NCBI GenBank assembly: GCA_965226045.1
Contig: CBDDBU010000021.1
Coordinates: forward strand, 1-64,000
DNA length: 64,000 nucleotides
From: CBDDBU01 sp965226045
GTDB taxonomy: Bacteria > Pseudomonadota > Alphaproteobacteria > VGEJ01
Reading direction: 5' to 3'
Of the stretch, positions 43,741 through 53,049 are shown piece by piece. Numbering within the stretch: position 1 is the stretch's first letter; every line of letters starts with the position of its first letter. Position numbers and translations under genes: made by a program. The notes under the pieces are model-generated. The model saw only the letters and a program-made list of their open reading frames with translations, had not been told where the DNA came from and ran no database searches.

Positions 43741-44166
43741 TCATTGGTTGGTGCGGGGATCGAGCGCGTCTCGCAATCCGTCCCCGATGAAGTTCATGTT
43801 CAGCACGGCGGCGGCGATCATCACCGTGGGAAAGGTCACCAACCACCAAGCCTCTTCCAGATATCGTCACGCCTCATTCAAGTCGCGGCCCCAACTGGCG
43901 GTGGGCGGCTGAACGCCCAAGCCCAAGAAGCTTAAGGAGGCTTCCGCGATCACCGCCCGGGAAAAGGTAACGGCGATCAGCACGACGATCACGCCGATGA
44001 TGTTGGGCACAATGTCCCCTAGGATAACGCGCCAGTTGGGAGCGCCCAGTGCCACCGAGGCGGAGACGTACGCATTCTCGCGTAGGCTCAACGTATTGCC
44101 GCGCGCGAGCCGCGCGAACACGGGGATATACACCAAACCCACCGACAAAATTGTCCATCGTCAGAA
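43741..44166 (-). pseudogene. C-terminal fragment of a peptide ABC permease (DppC/OppC)
   Basis: The frame reads SVGLVYIPVFARLARGNTLS, then ENAYVSASVALGAPNWRVIL, the EAA-type loop of DppC proteins, and EASLSFLGLGVQPPTASWGR. An in-frame TGA at 43867-43869 interrupts the sequence, after which EEAWWLVTFPTVMIAAAVLN and NFIGDGLRDALDPR complete a normal C-terminus. The 5' half is cut off by the IS3 element at 44167 and is not present beyond it. Non-functional. Confidence 0.85.
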
Positions 44167-44223
44167 TGAATGGGACAGCATCGGCGTTTTCTTAGTGGAG
44201 GGTCTGGCTCATGGCGGTTGATG

Positions 44224-45204
44224 TTAGGTCGCTTGCTTGTGGTGGGCCAAGCGGCGTTTGCGGATGGTCAGGTCTTTGATCTCTCTCCTTCTCTCGATGG
44301 TGGCGTGGTCGCGGCCGAAGTAGACGTCAGCCGGCGTTAGATTGCCGAGGCTTTCGTGATAGCGGCGGTGGTTGTAGCGCTCGATCAAGACGCCGATGCT
44401 GACCTCAAGATCGCCCGGCAGATAGTAGTTCTCCAACAGGACGCGGTTCTTCAGGGTCTGATGCCAGCGCTCTATCTTGCCCTGGGTCTGGGGATGGTTT
44501 GGCGCGCCCCGGACGTGATCCATACCCTGGTCCTCGAGCCAGTTGGCGAGATCACCGGCGATGTAGGACGAGCCATTGTCGCTGAGCAGACGGGGTTCGT
44601 GAACGACCTCAGCCTTGCCGCAGCCTGATGCCTGCAGGGCTAGCGTGAGGGTCTCGGCCACGTCGTCCGCCCGCATGGTGGTGCACAGCTTCCAGGCGAT
44701 GATGTAGCGCGAGAAGTCGTCCAGGATCGTTGACAGATAGAACCAGCCCCATCCGATGACCTTGAAGTAGGTGAAGTTGGTCTGCCACAGCTGGTTGGGC
44801 GCGGTGGTCTTATCATGGAACTCATCGGCTGCCTTGATGACGACGAAGACCGGGCTGGTGATCAGGTGGTGGGCCTTGAGCAGGCGGTAGACGGACGCCT
44901 CCGAGACGAAGTAGCCCTTGGTGTCGGTGAACGTTGCTGCCAGTTCCCGTGGCGACAGCTCCGGCTCATCCAAAGCCAGGTCAACGATCTGGCTGCGGAT
45001 ATCGTCCGGGGTACGGTTCCACACCCGGCCGGGACCGCAGCTACGGTCTTCAAGACCGGCTTCATCAAAGGCCTGGTAGCGGTCGTACCACCGGTAGAAT
45101 GTTGTCGTCGTAATACCCAGCTTGTCCAACGTCCGCCGGACCGATAGATGGGGGTGTTCAACCAGCCGGATGATCTCCAGCTTCTCGGAGGCGGGATACC
45201 TCAT
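44224..45204 (-). CDS. IS3-family transposase OrfB
   Basis: About 326 residues from MRYPASEKLEIIRLVEHPHL. An N-terminal helix-turn-helix (LDKLGITTTTFYRWYDRYQ) precedes the integrase core with the DDE residues in LWQTNFTYFKVIGWGWFYLS (the usual first Asp appears as Asn), LLSDNGSSY and QTQGKIERWHQTLKNR. It overlaps OrfA by 47 bp in a different frame, as needed for a frameshifted OrfAB fusion. The Asp-to-Asn change at the first catalytic position (usually D-x-T, here QTNFTYF) is notable but also seen in some relatives. Confidence 0.82.
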   Translation of the reverse strand: MRYPASEKLEIIRLVEHPHLSVRRTLDKLGITTTTFYRWYDRYQAFDEAGLEDRSCGPGRVWNRTPDDIRSQIVDLALDEPELSPRELAATFTDTKGYFVSEASVYRLLKAHHLITSPVFVVIKAADEFHDKTTAPNQLWQTNFTYFKVIGWGWFYLSTILDDFSRYIIAWKLCTTMRADDVAETLTLALQASGCGKAEVVHEPRLLSDNGSSYIAGDLANWLEDQGMDHVRGAPNHPQTQGKIERWHQTLKNRVLLENYYLPGDLEVSIGVLIERYNHRRYHESLGNLTPADVYFGRDHATIERRREIKDLTIRKRRLAHHKQAT

Positions 45205-45574
45205 TCGTCGTCTCCCCCAGCCCCGGCCATGCGGTTTTGAGCAGCCGGTTCTCCAGCACCTGTTCGGCAAGCGCCTCCTTGAGGTCGCGCATCTCGCGGC
45301 GCAGGTCCTTGACCTCACCTGAGGACGCCTGGCGCGCGGTATCGCCCGAAAGCCGTTTCTTGCCGGCCTCGAGGAACTCCTTCGACCAGCTGTAATACAG
45401 ACTCTCGGCGACCCCTTCCCGGCGGCACAGCTCAGCGATGCTGTCCCCACCACGCAGGCCCGACAGCACGATCCGGATCTTCTCTTCGGCCGAATACTGC
45501 TTGCGCGTCTTGCGGCGAATATTCCGCACCGTCCGATCGGCGCTGTCTCTCGAACTCATCGATCTCTGTCCCAT
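45158..45574 (-). CDS. IS3-family OrfA
   Basis: A 138-residue DNA-binding subunit. RRKTRKQYSAEEKIRIVLSG and LCRREGVAESLYYSWSKEFL form the HTH_Tnp_1 helix-turn-helix. KDLRREMRDLKEALAEQVLE is the leucine-zipper-like coil. It recognises the element ends and pairs with OrfB. The start may be Met1 or Met6. Intact. Confidence 0.82.
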   Translation of the reverse strand: MGQRSMSSRDSADRTVRNIRRKTRKQYSAEEKIRIVLSGLRGGDSIAELCRREGVAESLYYSWSKEFLEAGKKRLSGDTARQASSGEVKDLRREMRDLKEALAEQVLENRLLKTAWPGLGETTNEVSRLREAGDHPAG

Positions 45575-45687
45575 CTTCGTTCCCTTCGCTCACGACGATG
45601 AACCAGAAATCCTCCCTTATGAAATCACCTCAATCCGTCCCATAGGTGCTGACGTCAGACAAGCAAGCTAGCGGTACTCCCGTGTCT

Positions 45688-47217
45688 CTACGGACGGCGC
45701 GTGGTCCAATCGGTAGATGTCTCGAACGCGTAGGCCGCATTGAGCACCACGCCGTCCTCGAACTTGCGCCCGACAAGCGCCATCCCCACCGGCAGCCCCT
45801 CGGACATGGCGCAAGGCACGCTGATGGCAGGCATTCCCGTGATGTTGAACTGACCCCCGGAACCGACAAACATCTCAAAGGAGCGATGCACCGATTCCTC
45901 TGGGCCACAGTCTTCGGGGGGTAGCTCCGTCGCCTTGATAGGCGTGGCCGGCAGCACCAGCAGATCCACCTGTTGGAAAATTTCCTCGTAGGCCGCCGTC
46001 AGCTTGCGCGCGAGGTTCTGCGCCTTGGCGTAGTACTTGCCGTGGTAGTTGTTGTGAAGATAGGCGCCCGTCAACATGAACGTCTTCGCTGATGGCGACA
46101 AGTCGTTGGCGCGCCTCGGCAACGCGCGGGCGAAGTACTCCAAGAGATGGGTGTTGTAGAAACCCGCCCAGCCATGCCCCATGCCGTTGCCCAGGATAAG
46201 GGTGCCGTATGTGCCCTCCAAGGCCATGGCCACCAGGATCGCCTGCCCGTCGCGGTGGGCTGGCACGGAAACGGAGCTGACTTCGGCGCCCAGCGTCTCA
46301 AAATGCTGCGCCGCATCTCTCACCGCCTGATCGACATCGGGCTGGGAGACGCCCTCATAGCCAAATCCGTCCTCCAGGATGCCGATGCGCAGGCCGTCCA
46401 CCTTGCCGGTGAGAGCCACGGAATAGGCTTCCGGCGTGAACTCGGGCTGGCGGGGGTCCAGTCCGTCCGGTCCGGCGACCGCCTCCAGCAGCAGCGCCAC
46501 GTCCCGCGTCGAATTGGCCATGGGCCCGACGTGGTCCAGCGTCGGTTCCATCGGGATCGCGCCGGTGTAAGGGACCACGCCCATGGTGGCTTTCATGCCA
46601 TAGATGCCACACCACGAGGCCGGCAGCCGCACCGAGCCCCCCTGATCCACGCCGATAGCCATATCCACTTCCTTGGCGGCGACCAGCGCCGCGCTGCCAT
46701 TGGAAGAGCCGCCCGAGGAACGGGAGGGATCGTGCGGATTGCGCACCGGCCCCGTGAGGGAATTGTGGCCCGCTCCGCCAAAGGAGAAACCCTCGCTGGC
46801 CGCCTTGCCGGCGATGATGCCCCCGGCATGCAGAATGCGGGTGACTACGGTGGCATCCACATCGGGTACGAAGCCCTCCATCACCGCGGTGCCGGCAGCC
46901 ATGGGCACCCCGGCGACGCAAATGACGTCCTTCAGGACCACCCGCTTGCCCGCCAACAAGCCATCGGATGCGCCCTTGATCTCGGTCTTGTAGTACCAGG
47001 CGTTGTAGGGGTCTTCCTCGGGTTCCGGGCGGCGCCCCGGCGTCCGGGGGTATTTCACCGCCGGCTTGGGCTCCACCATCGTATCGATGGCCGCGTAGGC
47101 GGCCAGGTTCTCGATGATTAGGCTACGGTATTGCTCCAACTCGCTCGTCGCCATCGTGAGATGTAGCGACTCGGCGAGGGCTCTCGTCTCGTCTACCGTC
47201 GGGGGGCGTAGTCGCAC
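45688..47217 (-). CDS. Amidase-signature family hydrolase
   Basis: About 509 residues from GTG 47217; the frame is open to an ATG at 47313, but that codon lies inside the neighbouring mobile element. The Ser-cisSer-Lys triad is visible: Lys in GKRVVLKDVICVAG, cis-Ser in SRSSGGSSNGSAA, nucleophile in DQGGSVRLPASWCGIYGMK. The N-terminus RLRPPTVDETRALAESLHL is a usual amidase opening. It hydrolyses an amide; relatives act on small amides or on N-carbamoyl/peptide substrates. The upstream promoter region was replaced by an ISTde1-like insertion, so expression may depend on that element. Substrate unknown. Confidence 0.87.
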   Translation of the reverse strand: MRLRPPTVDETRALAESLHLTMATSELEQYRSLIIENLAAYAAIDTMVEPKPAVKYPRTPGRRPEPEEDPYNAWYYKTEIKGASDGLLAGKRVVLKDVICVAGVPMAAGTAVMEGFVPDVDATVVTRILHAGGIIAGKAASEGFSFGGAGHNSLTGPVRNPHDPSRSSGGSSNGSAALVAAKEVDMAIGVDQGGSVRLPASWCGIYGMKATMGVVPYTGAIPMEPTLDHVGPMANSTRDVALLLEAVAGPDGLDPRQPEFTPEAYSVALTGKVDGLRIGILEDGFGYEGVSQPDVDQAVRDAAQHFETLGAEVSSVSVPAHRDGQAILVAMALEGTYGTLILGNGMGHGWAGFYNTHLLEYFARALPRRANDLSPSAKTFMLTGAYLHNNYHGKYYAKAQNLARKLTAAYEEIFQQVDLLVLPATPIKATELPPEDCGPEESVHRSFEMFVGSGGQFNITGMPAISVPCAMSEGLPVGMALVGRKFEDGVVLNAAYAFETSTDWTTRRP

Positions 47218-47283
47218 TGGCCAATCCCGCAAGAATCGGTAAGTGTAGACGCCAATGCTACAGCGCGCACCGAGCGGCTTCAA

Positions 47284-47301
47284 GATACGACGAGCTCGCC
47301 C
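47284..47301 (+). repeat. 18-bp target duplication, left copy
   Basis: gatacgacgagctcgccc, repeated exactly at 48688-48705, bounding the 1386-bp element. A duplication this long is rare among IS families and supports the IS1202/ISTde1 assignment. Confidence 0.9.
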
Positions 47302-48687
47302 TGTCAATGACACGTAAAGATGTCCGGATTAGGTAGCACATTAAATGTCCGCTGCTGTTGTTGGGCCTGTGGGGAAGTGGGAAGGCGCGGAGCGGCTTGC
47401 CACTTCCCCACAGGCTTGGTCGCCGAGCGGATTTAGGCGGCCCGTAAGCTTGACTTGTCGGTTTCGAGGTTGCCCTCCTGATCGTAGCGTCCGAGGCATC
47501 TGGGGCCGTGGAAGACAGCGAGCGTGCCGTCGGGATATTCATGGACGCGGACGCTGGCCTTGACGAAGTGCCGGCGGTGGGACTGTTCGGGGATCTGCAG
47601 GAGCAGCCCGTGATAGCGCACGGTGTTGTCGTTCTGGACCTGACGGGCTTCCTGGATTGAAAGGATGTCGGTGAGCTCGGGCCCGAGGTAGGCGACGAAG
47701 GCGGAGCCTGGCTCGGCTGCCGGCACGGCGAATTGGGCGTTGAAGGCCAGCAGGAAGACCTCGCGGATGTAGCGGTTGGCCGCCTCGATGTCGCTGATCC
47801 CGGCCAGTCTGAGCTCTTGCGGCAGACGGTTCTGGAGCGTGCCGAAGAGCCGCTCGACCCGCCCCCGGGCCTGTGGCGAATAGGAGGGGATGTGCTCGAT
47901 GCCGAGCTGCGAGAGCGCCCGCCCGACCTGCGTCGGCCGCTCCTTGTCGACCTTACCGCCGGCCTTCGGCGTCACGAAGTAATGGCTCCCCCGGTCGGTG
48001 TAGAAGCTGCAGAACAGACCCTTCGCCTCGATCGTCTCCTGGAGCCCCCGGAAGCTCGAGTGCGTGCTTTCCTCCTCCACCAGAAAAGCCGAATAGACCT
48101 CGCTCGTGGCATCGTCCATGCTCGCCACCAGGTCCAGCTCTCGGTCCAACGCCGCAAGCCAGCGGAAGGGCGAGGCGTCCTGGAACACCAGCATGCCGGG
48201 AAGCGGCCGCCTGGGCCGCCGCCGGCGGTGCACCCCGCGGCGCTTCGCCGGCTTCACCAGACCCGCCCGCTGAAGCTGAAGCTTGGTCCAGGTGTAGCCG
48301 TAGGCGAAGCCATGATCGCACACCAGGTGCTCGTGAAAGTGCTTCGTCGTGAAGTCCCAATAGCGCGTCCGGTACTGCTCCAGCAGCCACTCAATCTGGT
48401 CCACTGGCGCCCGCCGACCAGAGGCTCGGCCGCGGCGCCGGTCGATCAGGCCCTCCGCCCCCTCAGCCTCGTAACGATCCCGAAGCCGGCGAAAGTGACG
48501 TTCGCTCATCCCCAACACCTCCGCCGCCTCCAAACAACTCAACCGGCCACTGCCATACCGACCAATCGCCTCGACAATCCGAGCCACTCTGACCTCCGGT
48601 AGCATCCGACCTCCCCGGTTTCAAATCGTTCCAAAAACCGGACAGATCGTCTGCTACCTAACCCGGACATATCATCTGCTACTGACA
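47302..48687 (-). mobile_element. IS1202-family (ISTde1-like) insertion sequence, 1386 bp
   Basis: Imperfect inverted ends (left tgtcaatgacacgtaaagat, then gtccggattaggtagca; right, as reverse complement, tgtcagtagcagatgatatg, then gtccgggttaggtagca). It is flanked by an exact 18-bp direct repeat. It encodes one transposase on the minus strand. Older annotations place such transposases in ISNCY; the ISTde1 subgroup of IS1202-type elements is known to make 15-18 bp duplications, from memory. Confidence 0.85.
47433..48605 (-). CDS. ISNCY/IS1202-type transposase
   Basis: A 390-residue transposase. A helix-turn-helix start (CLEAAEVLGMSERHFRRLRD) precedes an integrase core with LVFQDASPFRWLAALDRELD, LVASMDDATSEVYSAFLVEE, FYTDRGSHYFVTP and GIEHIPSYSPQARGRVERLF, giving the DDE residues. 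The C-terminal region (NTVRYHGLLLQIPEQSHRRH) is typical of ISNCY proteins. Intact; the clean target duplication suggests a recent insertion. Confidence 0.85.
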   Translation of the reverse strand: MLPEVRVARIVEAIGRYGSGRLSCLEAAEVLGMSERHFRRLRDRYEAEGAEGLIDRRRGRASGRRAPVDQIEWLLEQYRTRYWDFTTKHFHEHLVCDHGFAYGYTWTKLQLQRAGLVKPAKRRGVHRRRRPRRPLPGMLVFQDASPFRWLAALDRELDLVASMDDATSEVYSAFLVEEESTHSSFRGLQETIEAKGLFCSFYTDRGSHYFVTPKAGGKVDKERPTQVGRALSQLGIEHIPSYSPQARGRVERLFGTLQNRLPQELRLAGISDIEAANRYIREVFLLAFNAQFAVPAAEPGSAFVAYLGPELTDILSIQEARQVQNDNTVRYHGLLLQIPEQSHRRHFVKASVRVHEYPDGTLAVFHGPRCLGRYDQEGNLETDKSSLRAA

Positions 48688-48705
48688 GATACGACGAGCT
48701 CGCCC
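48688..48705 (+). repeat. 18-bp target duplication, right copy
   Basis: Exact copy of 47284-47301 on the far side of the ISTde1-like element. The two copies date the insertion as recent, since no mismatch has accumulated. Confidence 0.9.
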
Positions 48706-48853
48706 CCGCCACTGCCACCAAATGCCGCCCAGACGTTCGTCAGACCAAGGCGACCCCGTCACCACAAACTGCGGCAGCCGGTGGGCCTGTCAGAGATCAG
48801 GACTGGCCGCGCGTCGGTAAATACAAACTGCGGCGCCGTTCGAGACGGCTCTC

Positions 48854-49661
48854 GGGCACTGTCAGAGGGAATCGGCTTGCGGCCCCTGGCGAGGCTCCTC
48901 AGCTTTCGGCAATGCGCGATCCCGTCCGCTACTTCAACAGCTCGCCCGAGGTGATCCGCCTGGCGGTGATGATGTATGTCCGCTATCCGCTGTCGCTGCG
49001 CCAAGTCGAGGACCTTCTGTCCGAGCGCGGCATCGATATCTGCCACGAGACGGTCCGGTTTCTGGTGGAGCCGGTTCGGTCCGATGTTCGCTGCGGAGAT
49101 CCGCAAGCGACGTGTTGATAGCCGGTCACATTCACAGTGGCGCTGGCATCTTGACGAGGTGTTTGTGCGGATCAATGGCGAGACCCGTTACCTCTGGCGT
49201 GCGGTTGATCACGAAGGCGAGGTGCTCGAGGTCTTCGCCACGAAACGCCGGGACCGCGGGGCTGCGCTGAAGTTTCTGACGCGCGCGATGAAGCGCTACG
49301 GCCGCCCACGGTCGATCGTCACGGATCGTCTCCGCTCGTACCGGGCTGCGATGAAGATCGTTGGCGTTTCGGATCGCCAGGAGTGTGGCCGATGGCTTAA
49401 CAACCGGGCAGAGAACTCACACCAGCCGTTCCGACGACGTGAACGGGCCATGGCGCGGTTCCGAAGTCCGACGACGCTGCAGAAGTTCGCCTCCGCTCAC
49501 GCCTCCGTCCACAATCATTTCAACCACGAGCGCCATCTCACGAGCCGCAAGGTCTACAAGGAAAAGCGTTCAGCCGCTCTAGCTGAATGGCGCAGCCTCG
49601 CTGCCCGACCGCAGCCGCCGTTCCGTTTTCTGCGGACTGCCACTTTTGTCTGACAATGCCC
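48854..49661 (+). mobile_element. IS6-family insertion sequence (808 bp)
   Basis: Left end gggcactgtcagag and right end tctgacaatgccc are inverted repeats. It encodes one transposase with a frameshift. A truncated second copy is at 40820-41050 in the opposite orientation. No 8-bp duplication was found. Confidence 0.8.
48912..49653 (+). pseudogene. IS6-family transposase with a 1-bp frameshift
   Basis: MRDPVRYFNSSPEVIRLAVM and LSERGIDICHETVRF are followed, after one extra T in a TTT run near 49060, by the rest of the protein in the next frame: GPMFAAEIRKRR, WHLDEVFVRINGETRYLWRA, SIVTDRLRSYRAAMK and NNRAENSHQPFRRRERAMAR. The DDE residues are present. Without the extra base the gene would be complete, as the 40.9 kb fragment (GFW at the same place) shows. 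It may be a recent mutation or a sequence error. Confidence 0.8.
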
Positions 49662-49779
49662 ATTTCGGGCTTCTTCATGGTCCTCGGGCGTCGCGTCGAA
49701 CGCGGCGTAAACCCGCGCGATCTCCGCTTCGACTTCGAGGAACCGCTGGTCCGGTTTCTCAGACCGCGCCGTGGCCACG

Positions 49780-49965
49780 GCCGGGATGGCGAAAAAGCGG
49801 CTGAAGCGCGGCGTGTTCCGCTCGATCGTCGATCTCCAGACTGCCATCAACCGCTACATTGGCGATCACAACCAAGCTCCGAAGCCGTTCGTCTGGAGCA
49901 AGCACGTCAATGGTATCCTCGACCGTGTCGCCCACGTGAACCAAGCGTTAGAGTCGCTACACTAA
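49780..49965 (+). pseudogene. IS630-family transposase C-terminal fragment
   Basis: KRLKRGVFRSIVDLQTAINR, then FVWSKHVNGILDRV and NQALESLH, the usual last 55 residues of IS630 transposases. The catalytic part is absent; upstream is a short minus-strand remnant of unknown origin (EVEAEIARVYAAFDATPEDH). Confidence 0.7.
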
Positions 49966-50810
49966 GTTCGTGGGTGCTTCGAGGCCGTGGGCGCTTGTAG
50001 CCGCCGTGCCGAAGACGCCTGCGAACGTTCGAGACCGTATCACCGCCTCGGCGATGAGCGCGTGAGCGCGCGAGTTCCAGTGCCCGTCAGTCGGGAAATC
50101 GAACCGCTTTGCGTTCGCGAGATAGTCGTCTGCGAAGATCGGTTGCAGGTCGATCGCCTCGTAGCCGCGCCGCGTCACATTGGCCAGAAACCGACTGCGG
50201 TTGACGTCGAAATAGCTTCCTGCGCCGGACGATGTGGCGTCTCCATGAGGATCGAGTGGCGCCACCACGAACAGAATGCGATCGGGGGTGAGGCCGGCAA
50301 AAGCTGGCAAACGGTCGAGAAAGGCCAGCTCTCTGACCAAGGACTCGGCCATCTTCTGCGGGTCCGCCTGTCTGGGCACGTCCGCGAGAAACTCCAACTT
50401 CTTCGCCCCCGTGAAGTACTGCGCCAGTTGCCACTTCCCATGCACGCCCATGTTGATGGCGACATAATGCTTGCAAGCGCCGACCAGCGGAGGAGGCGCC
50501 GCAGAAGGCTCGGCCGGTAGTCGACGCGCCTCAGCGCGATAGTGCCGTCTTCTTCCTCGTCGAAATAATGGAACCCACTCTTGACGTCGTGGCCGGGCCT
50601 CAGGACCGCCTCCCAGAAGTCGTTGGCCTGGATGCCGAAGGCCATTGCGTCAGGGCCAAAGGTCTCCCGCGCGTACCTGGCCCAGATCAGGTACTGGCCG
50701 AACCCTGAGCCGGAGGCGGCGAAGCTGTAGACCCGCGGATTGCCCGCAGACCGCGCCGCCAGCCGCCCCACCCTTCGCGATGGCGTCTGGAACGTCTTCT
50801 TCATGACCCA
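49957..50810 (-). pseudogene. SGNH/GDSL-type hydrolase gene, frameshifted
   Basis: The N-terminal piece (NPRVYSFAASGSGFGQYLIW, then FGPDAMAFGIQANDFWE and HDVKSGFHYFDEEEDGTIAL) and the C-terminal piece (FAGLTPDRILFVVAPLDPHG and DFPTDGHWNSRAHALIAEAV) lie in different frames, joined around 50460-50500. The final block with Asp-x-x-His-Trp-Asn is the catalytic Asp/His region of SGNH hydrolases such as AlgX/acyltransferase-associated proteins. The N-terminus is probably cut. A 17-bp tandem repeat (ttcatgacccacaagat) sits at the 5' edge (50801-50835). Confidence 0.6.
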
Positions 50811-50924
50811 CAAGATTTCATGACCCACAAGATCGCCCAGCTCGACCTGAGGCGATCACAGGACCATCTTCAACCTGTCAACCATGTCCCCGAACACCCA
50901 CAAGGGGGGAGCGAGAAATGGGTC

Positions 50925-50985
50925 ACGATCTTCTCCCCCTCCCCAGCGTGGGAGAGGGAGGGGGGAGGGGGCTTGCGAGGCCGCA
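50925..50985. repeat. Intergenic C-rich/G-rich hairpin repeat
   Basis: tctccccctccccagcgtgg with gagagggaggggggaggggg forms a hairpin. Similar elements are scattered between genes in alphaproteobacteria; another lies at 27.6 kb. It separates the SGNH pseudogene from the glutamate dehydrogenase remnant. Confidence 0.5.
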
Positions 50986-51005
50986 CGTGGCGACGCATCA
51001 ACGTT

Positions 51006-51465
51006 TCAGGCGGAGCCGACGATGAGGCTGCGGACGGAGCGGTTGGCGACCGCGAGGCGGGCGACGTCGATCCCCCCGCCGATCTCGCCGTTGCCGATGG
51101 CGGCATCGAAGACGCGCGTGGTCAGCGCCCGCTGCTAGCTGTAGAGGTCGTCAACGATGACGGTCATCGCCAGCCGCTGCCAATAGTCCCCGGCGGTGAC
51201 GGCGTCAGCGGCGGCGCGCAGCCAGTCGAGGCCGAGATGAGCGCCGATCGCGAAGTAGACCTGTCCGACCGCTCCGATCGGTCGCTCGCACGTCTTCGCC
51301 GGCTGGACGATATCGCACGCCGCAGCCAATGGTTCGAGGGCAGCCACTCGCGCCGCGGCATCGTCGGGGACGCCCTCGGCGACGAGTGACTCCATCCGCT
51401 GTCGCCATGCGTCGCGGTCGATCTTCACGATTTGCTTAGCGATGCCGTGGCTGAACCATTACAAA
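51006..51465 (-). pseudogene. C-terminal remnant of NAD-specific glutamate dehydrogenase
   Basis: Minus frame: KIDRDAWRQRMESLVAEGVP, then AALEPLAAACDIVQPA, VYFAIGAHLGLDWLRAAADA and YWQRLAMTVIVDDLYS, the end of large bacterial NAD-glutamate dehydrogenases. A TAG at 51135-51137 interrupts, and the same frame continues QRALTTRVFDAAIGNGEIGG ... VRSLIVGSA to 51006. Only the last 150 or so residues of a protein normally over 1500 long remain; the rest is lost at the IS1182 element. An intact NADP-type gene stands on the other side of that element. Confidence 0.7.
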
Positions 51466-51544
51466 CTAGCAGCCTGTCGGACTGAGGTCCACGAGAATGG
51501 GTGTGGACGGATCGCGATGTGGAGAGGTCATGGGATCGAGCGCC

Positions 51545-51735
51545 TTTCGTGAGGACACGGAGTGCGGTCGCTTGGCCGCGCCGCAGGGTGAGTATACTCT
51601 TATGCCCTCTCGTGAGGGCACGAAGTACGTTCGCGCTCGCGCGTGCCGCAAGGCGAGCATACCTTATTCCTTTTCGCGAGGCGGAGTCCGGCCGCCTGCT
51701 CAAGCGTATTGCAAGGTGAACATTCTCTTTATGTT
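51545..51735. repeat. Three degenerate ~60-bp tandem repeats inside the IS1182 element
   Basis: The units begin tcgtgaggacacggagtgcg (51549), tcgtgagggcacgaagtacg (51605) and tcgcgaggcggagtccggcc (51672), and each ends in a variant of gcaaggtgagcatactctt. They lie between the transposase end and the terminal repeat. They contain no usable gene. They may be binding sites, or simply an expansion tolerated in non-coding DNA. Confidence 0.65.
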
Positions 51736-51745
51736 CCAGGGAGGG

Positions 51746-53049
51746 TCACCAGGTTCCATTCGCCCGTGACCTTGTCCAGGCCGCGTAGCGAGAACTGGCG
51801 GAAGCCCATGGCCGATTTGATGATGCCGAACACCGGTTCCGGCGTTTGCTTGCGCAGGGCGTAGAGTTGCCGGCCCTCGGGCGTCGCAGTCGATGTGTCA
51901 TCGCTTCCAGCGGCGTCGGGTTCTCCGGGGGCGGCGGCGCGCCGGCGAAGCGGTCCTTCCAGGAGAGATGATGGCGTTCCCGGCCGGGCGTGATCAACGG
52001 CGCGATCTCGGCCTCGGCGCAGGCGTTCACGTTGGCCTCGCTGAAGTAGCCGCTGTCCGCCAGCAGGGTCTCGGGCGCGCCCAGCGCCTCGGGAAGGCGG
52101 GCGAGCGCTTCCAGCGCCGGCTCGATTTGCCGCTTGTCGCCTGGACCACGTCGTTGGTGACCACCAGCAGGCTGTCGGCCGCCACCAGGGCTTGGGCGTT
52201 GTAGGCCTGTTCGAAGCCGCCGCCGGCCACCGGCATGATGCGCGAGTCCGCGTCGGTCAGATTGACCTGGTCCTTCGGCCCGGGCCCGGCCACCGGCGGC
52301 TCGGGTGGACGGCCGCCCGGCTTGCGGCCCGTCTTCTCGGCCTTCTCCGCGCGCGCCCGCTTCGCCTCGTACTCGCCCGTTCCCGATCGCCTTAGCCTCG
52401 GCGATGCGGGCCAGACGATCCTCGTTCGGGCCAGTTCCTCGGGCACCGACATCCCGTCGGGCACATCCGCCCCATCGGCCGCCTCCGCCAACGCCATCAA
52501 CTCCGCCACCTCGGCCTTCAACCGGGCTTCGAGCTCGCAGGCGTGTTTCCACGACAGCGCGCTGTGCCGGCTCGCGTTGGCGTGCACCTTGGTGCCGTCC
52601 AGCGCCACCGTGCCGAGCTTCAGCACCCCGGCTTCCCGGGCCAGCAGCAGCACCTCGACGAACAGCCCTTCGATCCGGTCGAGAAAACGCCGCCGGAACG
52701 CGGCGATGGTATCGTGGTCGGGATGATCGTTGGCCGCGATGAAGCGGAAAGCGACAGAATCATAGGTCGCGCGCTCCAACTTGCGGCTCGAAAACACCCC
52801 CGTGGCGTAGCCGTAGACCAGAAGCCCCAGCAGCATGCTCGGGTGATAGGACGCCGAGCCCGAGCCGCGATAGGCCTTCACGAACGCCGAGAGGTCCAAC
52901 TGCTCGATCACCTCGACCACGAAGCGCGCCAGATGCCGCTCGGGAAGCCATTCCTCCACCGACGGCGGCAGCAGAAACCCCGTCTCCCGGTCGACCGGTC
53001 GGTTTGCTTGACGGCCTCCATCACGCGCGGGCAAATCAACTGATACCAT
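51746..53049 (-). pseudogene. IS1182-family transposase, multiply frameshifted
   Basis: The first part from 53049 is good IS1182 sequence (FLLPPSVEEWLPERHLARFV, RKLERATYDSVAFRFIAAND, LGTVALDGTKVHANASRHSA). Frame changes near 52384 and 52140 move the reading to EALGAPETLLADSGYFSEAN, and another near 51890 to the C-terminal TPEGRQLYALRKQT region. The catalytic residues are spread over three frames. Inactive. Confidence 0.8.

Larger units (their letters stand above)
44167..45644 (-). mobile_element. IS3-family insertion sequence (about 1478 bp)
   Basis: Left end tgaatgggacagcatcgg and right end (reverse complement) tatgggacggattgag form an imperfect terminal repeat. The interior has the two overlapping genes of an IS3 element. 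It interrupts the peptide-permease gene on the left; on the right it meets the region upstream of the amidase stop codon, so it also marks a rearrangement junction. Confidence 0.8.

Noticed and set aside
51545..51735. Possible CRISPR or integron attC cluster
   Set aside because: The three units are degenerate, have no unique spacers and no recombination-site core, and lie inside an IS element.
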